Shown in pieces: positions 46,666 through 55,891 of a stretch of 64,000 bases of DNA. The notes below the pieces were generated by a model. That model did no database searches and was not told where the DNA came from. It saw nothing but the letters and a program-made list of their open reading frames with translations. The stretch comes from Paludisphaera borealis (lineage in GTDB: Bacteria > Planctomycetota > Planctomycetia > Isosphaerales > Isosphaeraceae): assembly GCF_001956985.1 (NCBI RefSeq), contig NZ_CP019082.1, forward strand, positions 1,674,001 through 1,738,000, given 5' to 3'. The translations under genes were made by a program, and so were the position numbers. The first letter of the stretch is position 1; every line of letters starts with the position of its first letter.

Positions 46666-47901
46666 TCAGAACGATGCGACGACCTTTTCCTCGTCGCGCC
46701 GTGCATCCAGGTGGTTCTCGACGACGTCGAGGATCTCGCGCCGCCGCGCCTCCCAGCTCGACGATGCGACGCGATCCATCCGCCGCCGCGCCTCGTCGGC
46801 CGACGACGGCCGCGCCAGGACCTCGTCGAGACGTGCAAGGAATTCCTCGCGCGAGTGGGCGATCTTCACAACATCGGCGAATTTGTCGATCTCAGGGGTG
46901 CTGACCGCGACGATCGGCTTGCCCATCGCCAGATATTCTCGAAGCTTGAGCGGGTTGGCGTAGAGGGCGAATTGGGAAGGGCGATACGGAATGATGGCGG
47001 CGTCGAACCGTTTGCCGTAGGCGGGCAGGTCCTGGTACGGGCGTTTGCCGACCATGTGGATGTTGGGCCTTCGGGGTATCTGTTCCGCGGGGACGGAGAC
47101 CCTCCCAATCAGCAGGAACGTCCAAGACGGCCGTTTCTCGGCCAGATAGTCGATCAGGTCGAGGTCGATCTGTCGCCCGATCAGGCCGAAGAATCCGACG
47201 ATCGGTCGGGGCAGTCCGGCGACGTCGGCTGGGATCGCGAGCTGCTCGTTCTGGGCCCGGGCGAAGTGCTCGACGTCGACGCCATGCGGGCTGACGTAGG
47301 TCCGGGGATTGAGGAGCTGCTTCGGCCCGAACAGGGCGTCGGATGTGACGAAGACCAGATCGGCCCGTCGCGTCAGGTCTTCGTCCATGGCTCGGACCGC
47401 CTCGACGTCCACGTTGGGGAGCGATGCGTAATCGTCAGTACAATAATAGACGGAGAGTCGCTCTCCCAGCCGACCGACGATCGGTGACAAGTGAGGGATC
47501 ACGAACCAGGAGATCGGGCGATTGATCCCTTCTCGTCGCATCATGCCGTTCACGGTGGCCAAGATCAGGGCGCGGTTGAGCCTCCTCACCAGGCCGAAGC
47601 GATGAAACGGGATCTGCAAGAGAGTGCGGATCTTCAATCGAGGTGCAACGGGCGTAGCGCCTTGGAGGAATCGAAAGAGTTTGGCCCCGATCTTCTTGAG
47701 ATCACGGCCGGTCCCCTTGGGAATGTGCAATCCAGGGCATTCGATGTAGTAAACTTCGTAGCCCTCGTCGGCCAGTTGGCGGGCGATGTGGTGGCTCGAG
47801 GTTCGGTTCTCCGCGAACCAGTCGTTGCCGAAGTAGAGAATCGCGGGCGGACGAGCTTCGTTGCCCAAGGGTGGACCTCCGTCAAATGGGAACGGCGACA
47901 C
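46666..47901 (-). CDS. Glycosyltransferase (GT1/GT4-like, GT-B fold)
   Basis: 411 residues. Early 'ILYFGNDWFAENRTSSHHIA' and 'CTDDY' are followed by a GT-B C-terminal half: 'LVFVTSDALFGPKQ', 'YVSPHGVDVEHFARA', 'IVGFFGLIGRQIDLDLIDYLA', 'AIIPYRPSQFALYANPLKLREYLAMGKPIVAVSTPEI'. The last block resembles the donor-binding region of GT4 enzymes. GTG 47901 is used as start; it lies 3 nt after the stop of the upstream gene. Sugar specificity unknown. Confidence 0.85.
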   Translation of the reverse strand: MSPFPFDGGPPLGNEARPPAILYFGNDWFAENRTSSHHIARQLADEGYEVYYIECPGLHIPKGTGRDLKKIGAKLFRFLQGATPVAPRLKIRTLLQIPFHRFGLVRRLNRALILATVNGMMRREGINRPISWFVIPHLSPIVGRLGERLSVYYCTDDYASLPNVDVEAVRAMDEDLTRRADLVFVTSDALFGPKQLLNPRTYVSPHGVDVEHFARAQNEQLAIPADVAGLPRPIVGFFGLIGRQIDLDLIDYLAEKRPSWTFLLIGRVSVPAEQIPRRPNIHMVGKRPYQDLPAYGKRFDAAIIPYRPSQFALYANPLKLREYLAMGKPIVAVSTPEIDKFADVVKIAHSREEFLARLDEVLARPSSADEARRRMDRVASSSWEARRREILDVVENHLDARRDEEKVVASF

Positions 47902-47904
47902 GAT

Positions 47905-49134
47905 TCACCGGTCGCAGCGCTGTTCGACCGCCGATGTTGCGGCCGATCGGCGGGAGGTTGCTTTGGCCGCCGCAAGTGGGCGGAGGATGTCGGCGAGTCT
48001 CGCCGAGGACACTTCCCAACTGATCGGCCGGTGGCGGGATGTGTCGGGCGCCTCCCGCAGCGACTGGTCGATCTGCTCGGCCAGGGCCGTCGAGTCGCCG
48101 GCCGGAACGAGGCGGCCGACGCGCCCCTCGGCGATCTCAGAGACGCCGCCGACGTCGCTGGCCACGAACGGCGTGCCGCAGGCCAGCGATTCTCGGAGGA
48201 CGTTGGGCAAGCCCTCCGACCGGCTCGGAAGGAGCGTCAGGTCGGCAGCCCGATACCAATCCGGGAGCTGTTTGTTCTCACGAGAACCGACGAAATGGAC
48301 GTGCTCGGACAACCCGATCGCTCGGCTTCTGGCCTCCAAGGGGGCCCGTGGGGGGCCGTCGCCCACGAGGTACAAGTGGAAATCGGCCCTGTTCCGCAGT
48401 AACTCGGAGCTGGCTTCAATGAGCACGTCGAGCCCCTTGACCGGATCGATCCGGCCGACCCAGAGCAGCACCTTGCCGGCGACGGGAATCCCGAGTCGGC
48501 CCCGCGCTTCGGCTCGATTTCCGGGTGAAAACAACGCCCTGTCGACGCCCTGCTCCTGGACGTGCACCTTGCTCGGGTCGATCCCCAGGTCGACGACCTT
48601 GGCCGCCAGGTCTTGACTTACCGCGAGGACCGCGTCGGCCCGTCGAAGCGCGTCGATGGTCCTCCGTCTCCGAGTCGGATCACACGCGAGTCCGCGTCCC
48701 GCGTTGAGCACGTCGCAACCGTGGACCTGGATCGCGACCGGCAGGCCCGCGCGTTTCCCGAGATCCACGGCGGCCCACCCATCGGGATAGGCCCAACTAC
48801 CGAGCACGACGTCGGGGACGAATTCGGCGAGGGCTCGCTCGAACGTTCGTCGTATCGAGAACCGAAAGTACCGTCCGTAAAAGCCCCTCAAGACCCGAGG
48901 CGTGTGCAGATAGCGGGGGTGATCGACGACGATTCCATCGCGGACGATCCTCCGGCCTTGCGGCAGGGGCGGGGCTCCGCGAAGGCGACCGGCCAGTTCG
49001 TCAGTCCAGGCGATCGGCGCGATGATCGTCGTGGGGTGCCGAAGAACCAGGGCCTGGAACTGGGAACTGTTGAACGGGGCGAGGCTGGGTTGATAAGGAT
49101 TGGGGAACAGACTCGTCACAACCAAGATCCGCAT
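47905..49134 (-). CDS. GT4 family glycosyltransferase
   Basis: 409 residues with standard GT4 signatures: 'RILVVTSLFPNPYQPSLAPFN' at the start, 'VAIQVHGCDVLNAGRG', 'VLAVSQDLAAKVVDLGIDPSKVHV', 'VLLWVGRIDPVKGLDVLIEA' and 'LPSRSEGLPNVLRESLACGTPFVASDVGGVSEI', which holds the EX7E motif. Start ATG 49134 has GAGGTG at the right distance; the frame upstream is not needed. It lies 10 nt downstream of the asparagine synthetase gene. A retaining enzyme using a nucleotide-sugar donor is likely. Confidence 0.92.
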   Translation of the reverse strand: MRILVVTSLFPNPYQPSLAPFNSSQFQALVLRHPTTIIAPIAWTDELAGRLRGAPPLPQGRRIVRDGIVVDHPRYLHTPRVLRGFYGRYFRFSIRRTFERALAEFVPDVVLGSWAYPDGWAAVDLGKRAGLPVAIQVHGCDVLNAGRGLACDPTRRRRTIDALRRADAVLAVSQDLAAKVVDLGIDPSKVHVQEQGVDRALFSPGNRAEARGRLGIPVAGKVLLWVGRIDPVKGLDVLIEASSELLRNRADFHLYLVGDGPPRAPLEARSRAIGLSEHVHFVGSRENKQLPDWYRAADLTLLPSRSEGLPNVLRESLACGTPFVASDVGGVSEIAEGRVGRLVPAGDSTALAEQIDQSLREAPDTSRHRPISWEVSSARLADILRPLAAAKATSRRSAATSAVEQRCDR

Positions 49135-49144
49135 GGACGGCACC

Positions 49145-51103
49145 TCAACAGGCTTCAAGCCAGGTCTCGAACATCAACACCCGCCAGAGCTCGTGCTGCC
49201 AGTTCCTCTTTCCGGAGAGATGCTCTTCCCATTTCCGACGGATGGGAACGGGATCGAAGAACCCCTCGGAACGAAGGCGGTCTTCGTCAAGCAGCGCCTC
49301 GGCCCACTCCCTCAGCGGTCCCCTCAGCCAGGAGTCGATGGGTACGACGAAGCCCATCTTCGGTCGGTCGATCAGCTCGGCCGGGACGTGACGATAGAGC
49401 ACCTGACGCAGTAGCCACTTGCCTCGCCCATCGCGAATTCTCATGGATTTCGGCAACCGCCAGGCGAACTCTACGATCCGGTGGTCCAGCAGGGGCGCCC
49501 GCGACTCCAGGCTCACGGCCATGCTCGATCGGTCCACCTTCGTCATGATGTCGTCCGGCAGGTAATCCACGAGGTCGATGTACATCAGAAGGCCGAGTAC
49601 ATCGTCGCGATCCGGTTCCAGGTCTCCATTCACCCAGCTCTCCCGGGGCTTGGCTTCGCCCAGAAGTGGGGGGGCCCCGCCCCACTGGCCGAGGAGATTC
49701 CGACAGCCGTCCTCCGGGCCGTTCGACTTCGCGACGAGCAGAGCGAGCTTATGCATTCTGTCGCCCGAGGCGAAGCGGCCGACCTCGCTGGGCAGGAGGC
49801 GCCCGACGCCGCCGAAGATCCGGTCCCATGTCGAGGTGGGGAGCCCGATCAAGGCGCGAGCCGTCGCGAGTCTCAGTGCCCGAGGCATCCATCCGATGCA
49901 CTTCCAGACGTCGGGCGACCAGCGATACCACGGGTACCCGGCGAACAATTCGTCGCCGCCGTCGCCGGAGAGGCTGACGGTCACGTCCCGCCTGGCCAGG
50001 CGGGAGACCAGGAGTGTGGGAATCTGCGACGCATCGGCGAAGGGTTCGTCGTAGATCGCCGGCAACTCAGGAACCACGGCCATCGCCTCTTCGGGCGTGA
50101 CGTACAATTCCGTGTGCTCGGTGCCCAGGTGGTCGGCCACCAGGCGCGCGTGCAGGGCCTCGTTGAATTCCTTCTCATGGAATCCGATGGTGAACGTCTT
50201 CACCGGTCGATCACTCTGCGCTTGCATCAAGGCGACCACGACCGACGAGTCGATTCCCCCGGAGAGGAAGGCGCCCAGCGGCACGTCCGCGACCATTTGC
50301 TGACCGACCGCGTCGCGCAGCAGACATTCGAGTTGATCGACGGCTCCTAGTTCGTCCATTTGATCGAGGCGATCCGCCCGACCGGCTTCGACGACGCGCG
50401 CCGCGGACCAGTACGGGATGGGCGTCGGCTCCCCGTCCGCCCGATCCGCGGTGACGGTGAGGATCGTGCCCGGGATGAGCTTGAGGATCCCTTTGTAGAT
50501 CGAGAAGGGCGCGGGGATGTAGCCGAATTGCAGATAGGGCGCCAAGATTTCGCGATCGACCTCGGCGTTGAAGCCGGGATAGGCCCGGAGGGCCTTGAGC
50601 TCCGAACCGAACAGGAAGGCGCTGCCGGACCGTCCGTAGTAGAGCGGCTTTTCACCGACCCGATCGCGGACCAGGTGGAGCCGTCGCTCGCGGCGGTCCC
50701 AGAGGGCGAAGGCGAACATTCCGACGAATCGCCGGACCGCATCCTCGAGCCCCCAAAGCTCGATGGCCTGGAGCAGGACCTCCGTGTCGGAGTTCCCACG
50801 GAACCCGCCGCGGCCTCGTGCCTCCAGGTCTCGTCGCAAGGATCGATGATTGTAGATTTCGCCGTTGAAGGCCAACACGTAGCGACCGCCGACCGACTCC
50901 ATCGGCTGGTGGCCGAGGGGGGAGAGATCCACGATCGAAAGGCGACGGAAGCCCACGCCGAAGCCCGCCTCCGGATCGGACCAGGTTCCCTCGTCGTCGG
51001 GGCCTCGATGGCGGAGCGTTCTCACCATTCGTTGCGCGACGTCGACCGGCGCTTCGCCTTGAGCGCTTTGGGAGGAATCGAGGAGGCCCGCAAATCCGCA
51101 CAT
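49145..51103 (-). CDS. asnB: Asparagine synthetase, glutamine-hydrolysing
   Basis: 652 residues. The N-terminal glutaminase domain begins MCGFAGLLD with the nucleophilic Cys2 and includes LRHRGPDDEG and FNGEIYNH. The synthetase domain has the PPi loop AFLSGGIDSSVVV and 'SLSGDGGDELFAGYP'. It makes Asn from Asp, Gln and ATP. AsnB-like proteins are common inside surface-glycan clusters, where they are thought to amidate sugar acids (as in WbpS-type enzymes), so a glycan role is plausible here. An uninterrupted gene; C-terminal 'KMGFVVPIDSWLRGPLREW' is typical. Confidence 0.93.
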   Translation of the reverse strand: MCGFAGLLDSSQSAQGEAPVDVAQRMVRTLRHRGPDDEGTWSDPEAGFGVGFRRLSIVDLSPLGHQPMESVGGRYVLAFNGEIYNHRSLRRDLEARGRGGFRGNSDTEVLLQAIELWGLEDAVRRFVGMFAFALWDRRERRLHLVRDRVGEKPLYYGRSGSAFLFGSELKALRAYPGFNAEVDREILAPYLQFGYIPAPFSIYKGILKLIPGTILTVTADRADGEPTPIPYWSAARVVEAGRADRLDQMDELGAVDQLECLLRDAVGQQMVADVPLGAFLSGGIDSSVVVALMQAQSDRPVKTFTIGFHEKEFNEALHARLVADHLGTEHTELYVTPEEAMAVVPELPAIYDEPFADASQIPTLLVSRLARRDVTVSLSGDGGDELFAGYPWYRWSPDVWKCIGWMPRALRLATARALIGLPTSTWDRIFGGVGRLLPSEVGRFASGDRMHKLALLVAKSNGPEDGCRNLLGQWGGAPPLLGEAKPRESWVNGDLEPDRDDVLGLLMYIDLVDYLPDDIMTKVDRSSMAVSLESRAPLLDHRIVEFAWRLPKSMRIRDGRGKWLLRQVLYRHVPAELIDRPKMGFVVPIDSWLRGPLREWAEALLDEDRLRSEGFFDPVPIRRKWEEHLSGKRNWQHELWRVLMFETWLEAC

Positions 51104-51216
51104 GAGGATGGTTCTCTCAAGGAGGTGGGGAGCCGATCGTCGCGAAGATCGCCTGGGCCGCAGAATCCGAGGGCCGTTCCCCTCCGGCCCCTTCGAATTC
51201 GATCCGTCTTCGCCGA

Positions 51217-52377
51217 TTAATGCGTCGCCTCAAGCAGATCAAGATAATGGTGGTGGTACTCGTCGGCCATCCGACCGATATCGTATCGCGATTCGACTTC
51301 CCGACGGCCCGCTTCGCTCATCTGCCGGCGACGTTCTGGATCGGACAGGAGGCTCAGCAAGGACTCGGCGAGTTCCAGTTCATTCCCGGGCTCGACGAGG
51401 AGGCCGGTCCGACCGTGGTCGATCAGTTCCGGGAGTCCGCCGACCCGGTTCACAACGACGGGGACTCCCACGATCTGGGCCTCCAGAACGGCCTGCGGCA
51501 TCCCTTCTGAGCGGCTCGTCAGCGCGAAGACGTCCATCGCTCTCAGGTACGGGGCGGAGTGCGGGCGAAAGCCGACGAAATGCACACCGTCGCCCAGACC
51601 GAGCGCGACGGCCAATTCGCCCAGGGACTGCCTCAGGGGCCCATCGCCCACCAGGATCAAGTGGGCGCTCGGCACTCGCTGTCGAATCCGCGCAAAGGCC
51701 TGGATCAGGACGTCCTGTCTCTTGATCTCGCTCAGGCGTCCGACCGTGCCGATGACGGGTGATTCGGGAGAGATCCCTAGTTCACTGCGAACCGCATCCG
51801 GGACGCAAGGTTCACGGAAGCGAGCCATGTCGATCCCGTTGAAGATCAGGCGGATTTTACGACGCGGGACGATTCGGTGAGACGTCACCCAGGCGGCCAT
51901 GTCTTCCGTCAGGCAGTAGAAGGGCCGAGCGTACAATCCGGCCAGACGACCGAGTAGACGCTTCCGAAAGTGATGATAGTCTCCCCGACCGTGCTCGGTG
52001 TGCACGACCAGGGGGACGCCCGCTCGGCGCGCGGCAGGACCGGTGTAAAAGAGCGTGGTCACGTCATGTGTGTGGACGACCTGCGGGCCGAGTTCGCGCA
52101 AGACCGTCGCGATCCGATGGATCAGCCCGAGCCGAATACCTGGGGGCTTGTCCAGGCAGATGATCCGGGCTCCCAGAGCCTCCGCCTGCGAGGCCAGGTC
52201 CCCCGGCCGCTCCAGGCAAACCACCGTTACGTCCTGCCCCAGGCTCGGTGCCAGGCGCACCTGATTGACGACGTTTCGCTCCAGGCCGCCGACGTCGAGC
52301 GACAGCAGGGCGTGGACCACCCTGAGAGGGCCCGCCTTCGACTCGGGTGGCAAGCCGTCGCGTTGGATTGAGATCAT
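51217..52377 (-). CDS. GT4 family glycosyltransferase
   Basis: 386 residues. Signatures are 'RVVHALLSLDVGGLERNVVN' (N-terminal GT-B domain), 'PQVVHTHDVTTLFYTGPAARRAG', 'IRLIFNGIDMARFREP', 'VIGTVGRLSEIKRQDVLIQAFARI' and 'LTSRSEGMPQAVLEAQIVGVPVVVNRVGGLPELI'. Its start overlaps the stop of the upstream GT2 gene by 4 nt (ATGA), so the two are translationally coupled. Donor and linkage unknown. Confidence 0.93.
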   Translation of the reverse strand: MISIQRDGLPPESKAGPLRVVHALLSLDVGGLERNVVNQVRLAPSLGQDVTVVCLERPGDLASQAEALGARIICLDKPPGIRLGLIHRIATVLRELGPQVVHTHDVTTLFYTGPAARRAGVPLVVHTEHGRGDYHHFRKRLLGRLAGLYARPFYCLTEDMAAWVTSHRIVPRRKIRLIFNGIDMARFREPCVPDAVRSELGISPESPVIGTVGRLSEIKRQDVLIQAFARIRQRVPSAHLILVGDGPLRQSLGELAVALGLGDGVHFVGFRPHSAPYLRAMDVFALTSRSEGMPQAVLEAQIVGVPVVVNRVGGLPELIDHGRTGLLVEPGNELELAESLLSLLSDPERRRQMSEAGRREVESRYDIGRMADEYHHHYLDLLEATH

Positions 52378-53387
52378 TGCACTACTTCCAGTGAGTGTGA
52401 CGGCTCATCGACGTTCATCGCCGCCAGGATGTCCGGCGAGCCGTCTGCGAGAGACTGGCCCGGCGCTGGTTCCGGAGGCTTGAGCCGCAGCATGCGGAGG
52501 AAGATGACGGCCGCTCGCCGCGGCCGCTCGCACGGCGTCAACTCGCCGCGGCGGAAAGGGATGGGATACCAGACGAGAGACTTCAGGGCGAAGGCCAGCG
52601 CCGTGGGGTATCGCTTCTGAAGAGAGTGTAAATAGCTGCATGCGTGGTAAACGTAACTGTAGGCTTTACGGCGGACCAGCCATCGACCTCGCCAGGACCG
52701 GCGATCGTCGAGCTTCTGGAGGATACGGAGCATGCCGGCCTGGCAGACTTGCGCCTGCTGACTGACGCTCCCCGGTACGATCCGATAACCTGTCAACGGC
52801 CGGTTCAGATAAGCGATCGGGGCGACTTCCGCCACCCGCAGCCAGAGGTCTCGGTCCTCGGGCCCCTGCATTTTCGTGTCGAAGTCGCCCGCGAGGTCCA
52901 GAACGCGCCGACGTGCGACGACCGAGGAGGTGGTGAGGTAGTTCTTGACGGCGAGTTGCCACCACGTCACGGGGATCAACGGACCGGAATCGTTCGGGTC
53001 GACCTCCGGGAACGCCGTCGTCGGCCAGTCGAACTGCCCGGTCCCCAGCAGCCCCAGGTCGGGCCGGCCGTCGAAGACCGCCAGCTGCATCTCGAGTTTC
53101 CGCGGATGCCAAACGTCATCGGCGTCCAGGAAGGCGATCAACTGCCCCGACGCTTTGCGGAGGCCGCGATTCCTCGCAGCGGAAACCCCCTGATTGTCCT
53201 GGCGGATGTAATGAATCCGGCCGGCGTAGGGCACCAGCCTCGCCTCCGTGTCGTCAGTGGAACCGTCGTCGACGACGATGATCTCCGAGGGAACGACCGT
53301 CTGCCTCAGTACGCTATCGATCGTTTGCGTCAAGAGACGGCCCCGGTTGTACGAGGGGATGACGACGCTCACCGGTGGGAATCCCAT
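52374..53387 (-). CDS. GT2 family glycosyltransferase
   Basis: 337 residues. N-terminal GT2 domain: 'VSVVIPSYNRGRLLTQTIDSVL', 'IIVVDDGSTDDTEARL', 'QDNQGVSAARNRGLRKASG' and the DxD 'LIAFLDADDVWHPRKLE' near 85-101. 'MQGPEDRDLWLRVAEVAPIAYLNRPLTGYR' follows. The C-terminal ~100 residues are helical. No membrane spans. It ends within the start of the GT4 gene (4-nt overlap). Confidence 0.93.
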   Translation of the reverse strand: MGFPPVSVVIPSYNRGRLLTQTIDSVLRQTVVPSEIIVVDDGSTDDTEARLVPYAGRIHYIRQDNQGVSAARNRGLRKASGQLIAFLDADDVWHPRKLEMQLAVFDGRPDLGLLGTGQFDWPTTAFPEVDPNDSGPLIPVTWWQLAVKNYLTTSSVVARRRVLDLAGDFDTKMQGPEDRDLWLRVAEVAPIAYLNRPLTGYRIVPGSVSQQAQVCQAGMLRILQKLDDRRSWRGRWLVRRKAYSYVYHACSYLHSLQKRYPTALAFALKSLVWYPIPFRRGELTPCERPRRAAVIFLRMLRLKPPEPAPGQSLADGSPDILAAMNVDEPSHSLEVVQ

Positions 53388-53456
53388 GGAACATCCTCCA
53401 AGTCGTCGCCTTCGCCGTCGACCCGACGGAGCGAATATCCAAATCGACGGAACGTT

Positions 53457-54815
53457 TTAGAGTTTCATGAGCATATAGAGGAATAACAGCAGAGCCAGGC
53501 TGACCGATGAAACCTGGGCGACGAGGCTGAAGCCCAACCTCGGGCCCGATGCGGACGGTTGGAGGTCCAAGAGGATGGTCATCAACCGGGTCATTCGCGA
53601 GTAGCTCAACCTCGGGATCGACGCGGACGGTTGGCTGGCAGCCAATCGCAAATAGACGGCCGCCAGTCCGATGAGCAGGTACGTCGGCACTTCGTAGCTG
53701 CGCGTGATCGAGAGTTGGCCCACGGCTTCGCCCGCGATGATCGCCGCCAGGTAACGGCCCACCCTCCGAAATTCGGGGTCGCGGATCGGCGACCCGGCGC
53801 AGCCAAGTTTCAGGGGCCACCTGATCGCGAGATAGAACATCCCGACGTAGAACGAGCCGCCGACGAACCCCAACTCGGCGAAACAGTGGAAGAAGGAATT
53901 ATGAGCGACGTAATGGATTTCTTCGACGAACTGGTCCATGCCGATGCCGAAGATCGGGGAGCCTCGGAAGAGCCTCCACCCCTCCGCCCAGATTTCGAGG
54001 CGTTGGTGACCGGTCCCCCCGCTCAGCGAGATGTCGGCCTGACGGCCCTTCAAGGCGAGGGCGACCGGCACGGCGAGGATGCTCAAGAAGAAAGCCTTCT
54101 TCGCGCCGAAGCGTGCGTAAAGTAAGCAGAGGAGCGACGCCATTAGGCCCATGAAACCGCCGCGCGACTGTGTCAGCGTCAGGGCATAGCCTTCGAGGAC
54201 CAGGGGCGCCGTCCAGATCCACCGGAGGAGCCCCGACCGGCGGTCGCTCAACCAGTAGAGGCTGAGGATCAAGCCCGTCACGAGGATGCGCGAGAGCGAA
54301 TTGGGATTGTTGTAGATCCCCGTGCTACAGAGCCTGACGATCTCGGTCAGCTCGACTCCGTCCTCGCCGTATTGCTCCTCCGCATAAGACTGTAGGGCCG
54401 GTACGTTGATCATCCCGTGATATTGCAGGAGGGCCAAGGCGGTCAGCACGAAGATCATCCAACCCAGCCAGTAGAGGAATCGACGCAGTCGATCCGTTGA
54501 ATCGACGAGACCGACGAGGAGCAGGTAGTACATGACGACCTTGGCGAACAGGAATCCGAACGTCAGGGTGTCGGAGAGATGGAGGTGCGACAGATGCGAC
54601 AGTACGACCGAACCGAGCAGCCCCACGACGCACGCGGTGATCGGGTTCTCGACCAGGCTCTCGCCACTCAATTGCCGGAGGACGACGGGATACGAGTACG
54701 CGAAGCATCCGAGGATCAGCACATTATAGATGGGTAGTTCCATGAGCTCGGGGACGACCTCCGCCGGCCTGACGAAGAGCGTCGCATTGACCAGGAGGAA
54801 CAGGAGAAAACCCAT
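53457..54815 (-). CDS. O-antigen ligase/polymerase-like membrane protein
   Basis: 452 residues with about 11-12 membrane spans and one large loop. Wzy_C-type signatures are 'GIYNNPNSLSRIL', 'LTLTQSRGGFMGLMASLLCLL', 'SPIFGIGMDQFVEEIHYVAHNSFFHCFAELGFVGG', with the Arg and His residues used by WaaL/Wzy enzymes. It may polymerise glycan repeat units or transfer them to an acceptor. ATG 54815 with GGAGGA upstream is preferred to a TTG at 54845. Confidence 0.87.
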   Translation of the reverse strand: MGFLLFLLVNATLFVRPAEVVPELMELPIYNVLILGCFAYSYPVVLRQLSGESLVENPITACVVGLLGSVVLSHLSHLHLSDTLTFGFLFAKVVMYYLLLVGLVDSTDRLRRFLYWLGWMIFVLTALALLQYHGMINVPALQSYAEEQYGEDGVELTEIVRLCSTGIYNNPNSLSRILVTGLILSLYWLSDRRSGLLRWIWTAPLVLEGYALTLTQSRGGFMGLMASLLCLLYARFGAKKAFFLSILAVPVALALKGRQADISLSGGTGHQRLEIWAEGWRLFRGSPIFGIGMDQFVEEIHYVAHNSFFHCFAELGFVGGSFYVGMFYLAIRWPLKLGCAGSPIRDPEFRRVGRYLAAIIAGEAVGQLSITRSYEVPTYLLIGLAAVYLRLAASQPSASIPRLSYSRMTRLMTILLDLQPSASGPRLGFSLVAQVSSVSLALLLFLYMLMKL

Positions 54816-54900
54816 GCCGATCCTCCACGACCCAATCCTACGCAAGGCGATCGACCGATGGACGTGTCGAGCAGGTCGGCCCGACCGTTCGTCGGTCGGC

Positions 54901-55836
54901 TCATACCGCCGATGATCGGCCCGAGGGGAGGCGTTCGGCGAGACCGGTCCACGTCCCGAGCCTCGCGGCGAGAACCAAGGTCTGATGGAAGAATTCCTCG
55001 CTCCTCAGTCCGTGGACGACGGCGGCGAGCGTCGCGTTGCCGCCGGCCAGAGCGACGTGCCAGGAACGCCGCGCGAGTTGATATGCGGAGATCTCCCAGG
55101 CCGGGAACATCCGCGCTTCACCACGATGGCCCCAGTAGGATCGCGACCAGAACCAGCGACGCCTCAGCCGTTCGGGAGAGACTCGATGCCCGACGACCGC
55201 CGATGGCTCGTAGAGCAGCCTGCCGCCGGCGAGAGCGACGCGGCCGAGCAGTTCCGTCTCTTCGCTTCCTATCAGGCGGTCGCCCATTCGTCCTAGATCG
55301 CACCGAAAGCCGCCGACCCGCAGGAGGCTCGACTTCCTGATGCTGAGATTCACCCCGTACAGTTCATCAGGGGTCGCCGCCCTGCGTTCCGGGCCGTGGT
55401 CGACCTTGGTCAGGAAGCCTTCATCGCGGTCGCCGAGCCAACCGGGCCTGGGCCGGGGATAACTCAAAAGGGCCCGGCCGCCGACGACGTCGTAATCCCC
55501 GCCCTCGCACGCGGCGGCGAGGCGGTCCAACCAGAAGGCGTCGACGTCCACGTCGTCGTCGATGAACGCGACGACGTCGAAACGCGACTCCTCCACTGCC
55601 CTGTTGCGGGCGCGGCTCAAGCCCTGGCGACCTTCCCAGATATAGCGCAACCGTCCCCCGAACCGACCCGAGAACGATTCGACCACGGCCCGCGTGTCGT
55701 CGGACGAGTTGTTGTCGATGACGAGGACCTCATACTCCAGCGAATCAACGGGCTTCATTCCGATCAGGCCTTCGAGGGTGCGTCTCAGCTCCCCCGACCG
55801 GTTGAACGTGGCGATGGCGATCGAGATGGACGTCAT
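54901..55836 (-). CDS. GT2 family glycosyltransferase
   Basis: 311 residues. 'ISIAIATFNRSGELRRTLEGL', 'YEVLVIDNNSSDDTRAVVESF', 'GRQGLSRARNRAVEES', and the double DxD 'VVAFIDDDVDVDAFWLDRL' near 88-106 place it in GT2. 'IGSEETELLGRVALAGGRLLYEPSAVVGHRV' is the usual C-terminal substrate block with the acidic base. Start ATG 55836. Donor unknown. Confidence 0.92.
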   Translation of the reverse strand: MTSISIAIATFNRSGELRRTLEGLIGMKPVDSLEYEVLVIDNNSSDDTRAVVESFSGRFGGRLRYIWEGRQGLSRARNRAVEESRFDVVAFIDDDVDVDAFWLDRLAAACEGGDYDVVGGRALLSYPRPRPGWLGDRDEGFLTKVDHGPERRAATPDELYGVNLSIRKSSLLRVGGFRCDLGRMGDRLIGSEETELLGRVALAGGRLLYEPSAVVGHRVSPERLRRRWFWSRSYWGHRGEARMFPAWEISAYQLARRSWHVALAGGNATLAAVVHGLRSEEFFHQTLVLAARLGTWTGLAERLPSGRSSAV

Positions 55837-55891
55837 CGGAGAGCACCTCCCCTTTCTCTACGGAGTCGCTACGAGCCGACGCAAGGGCCGC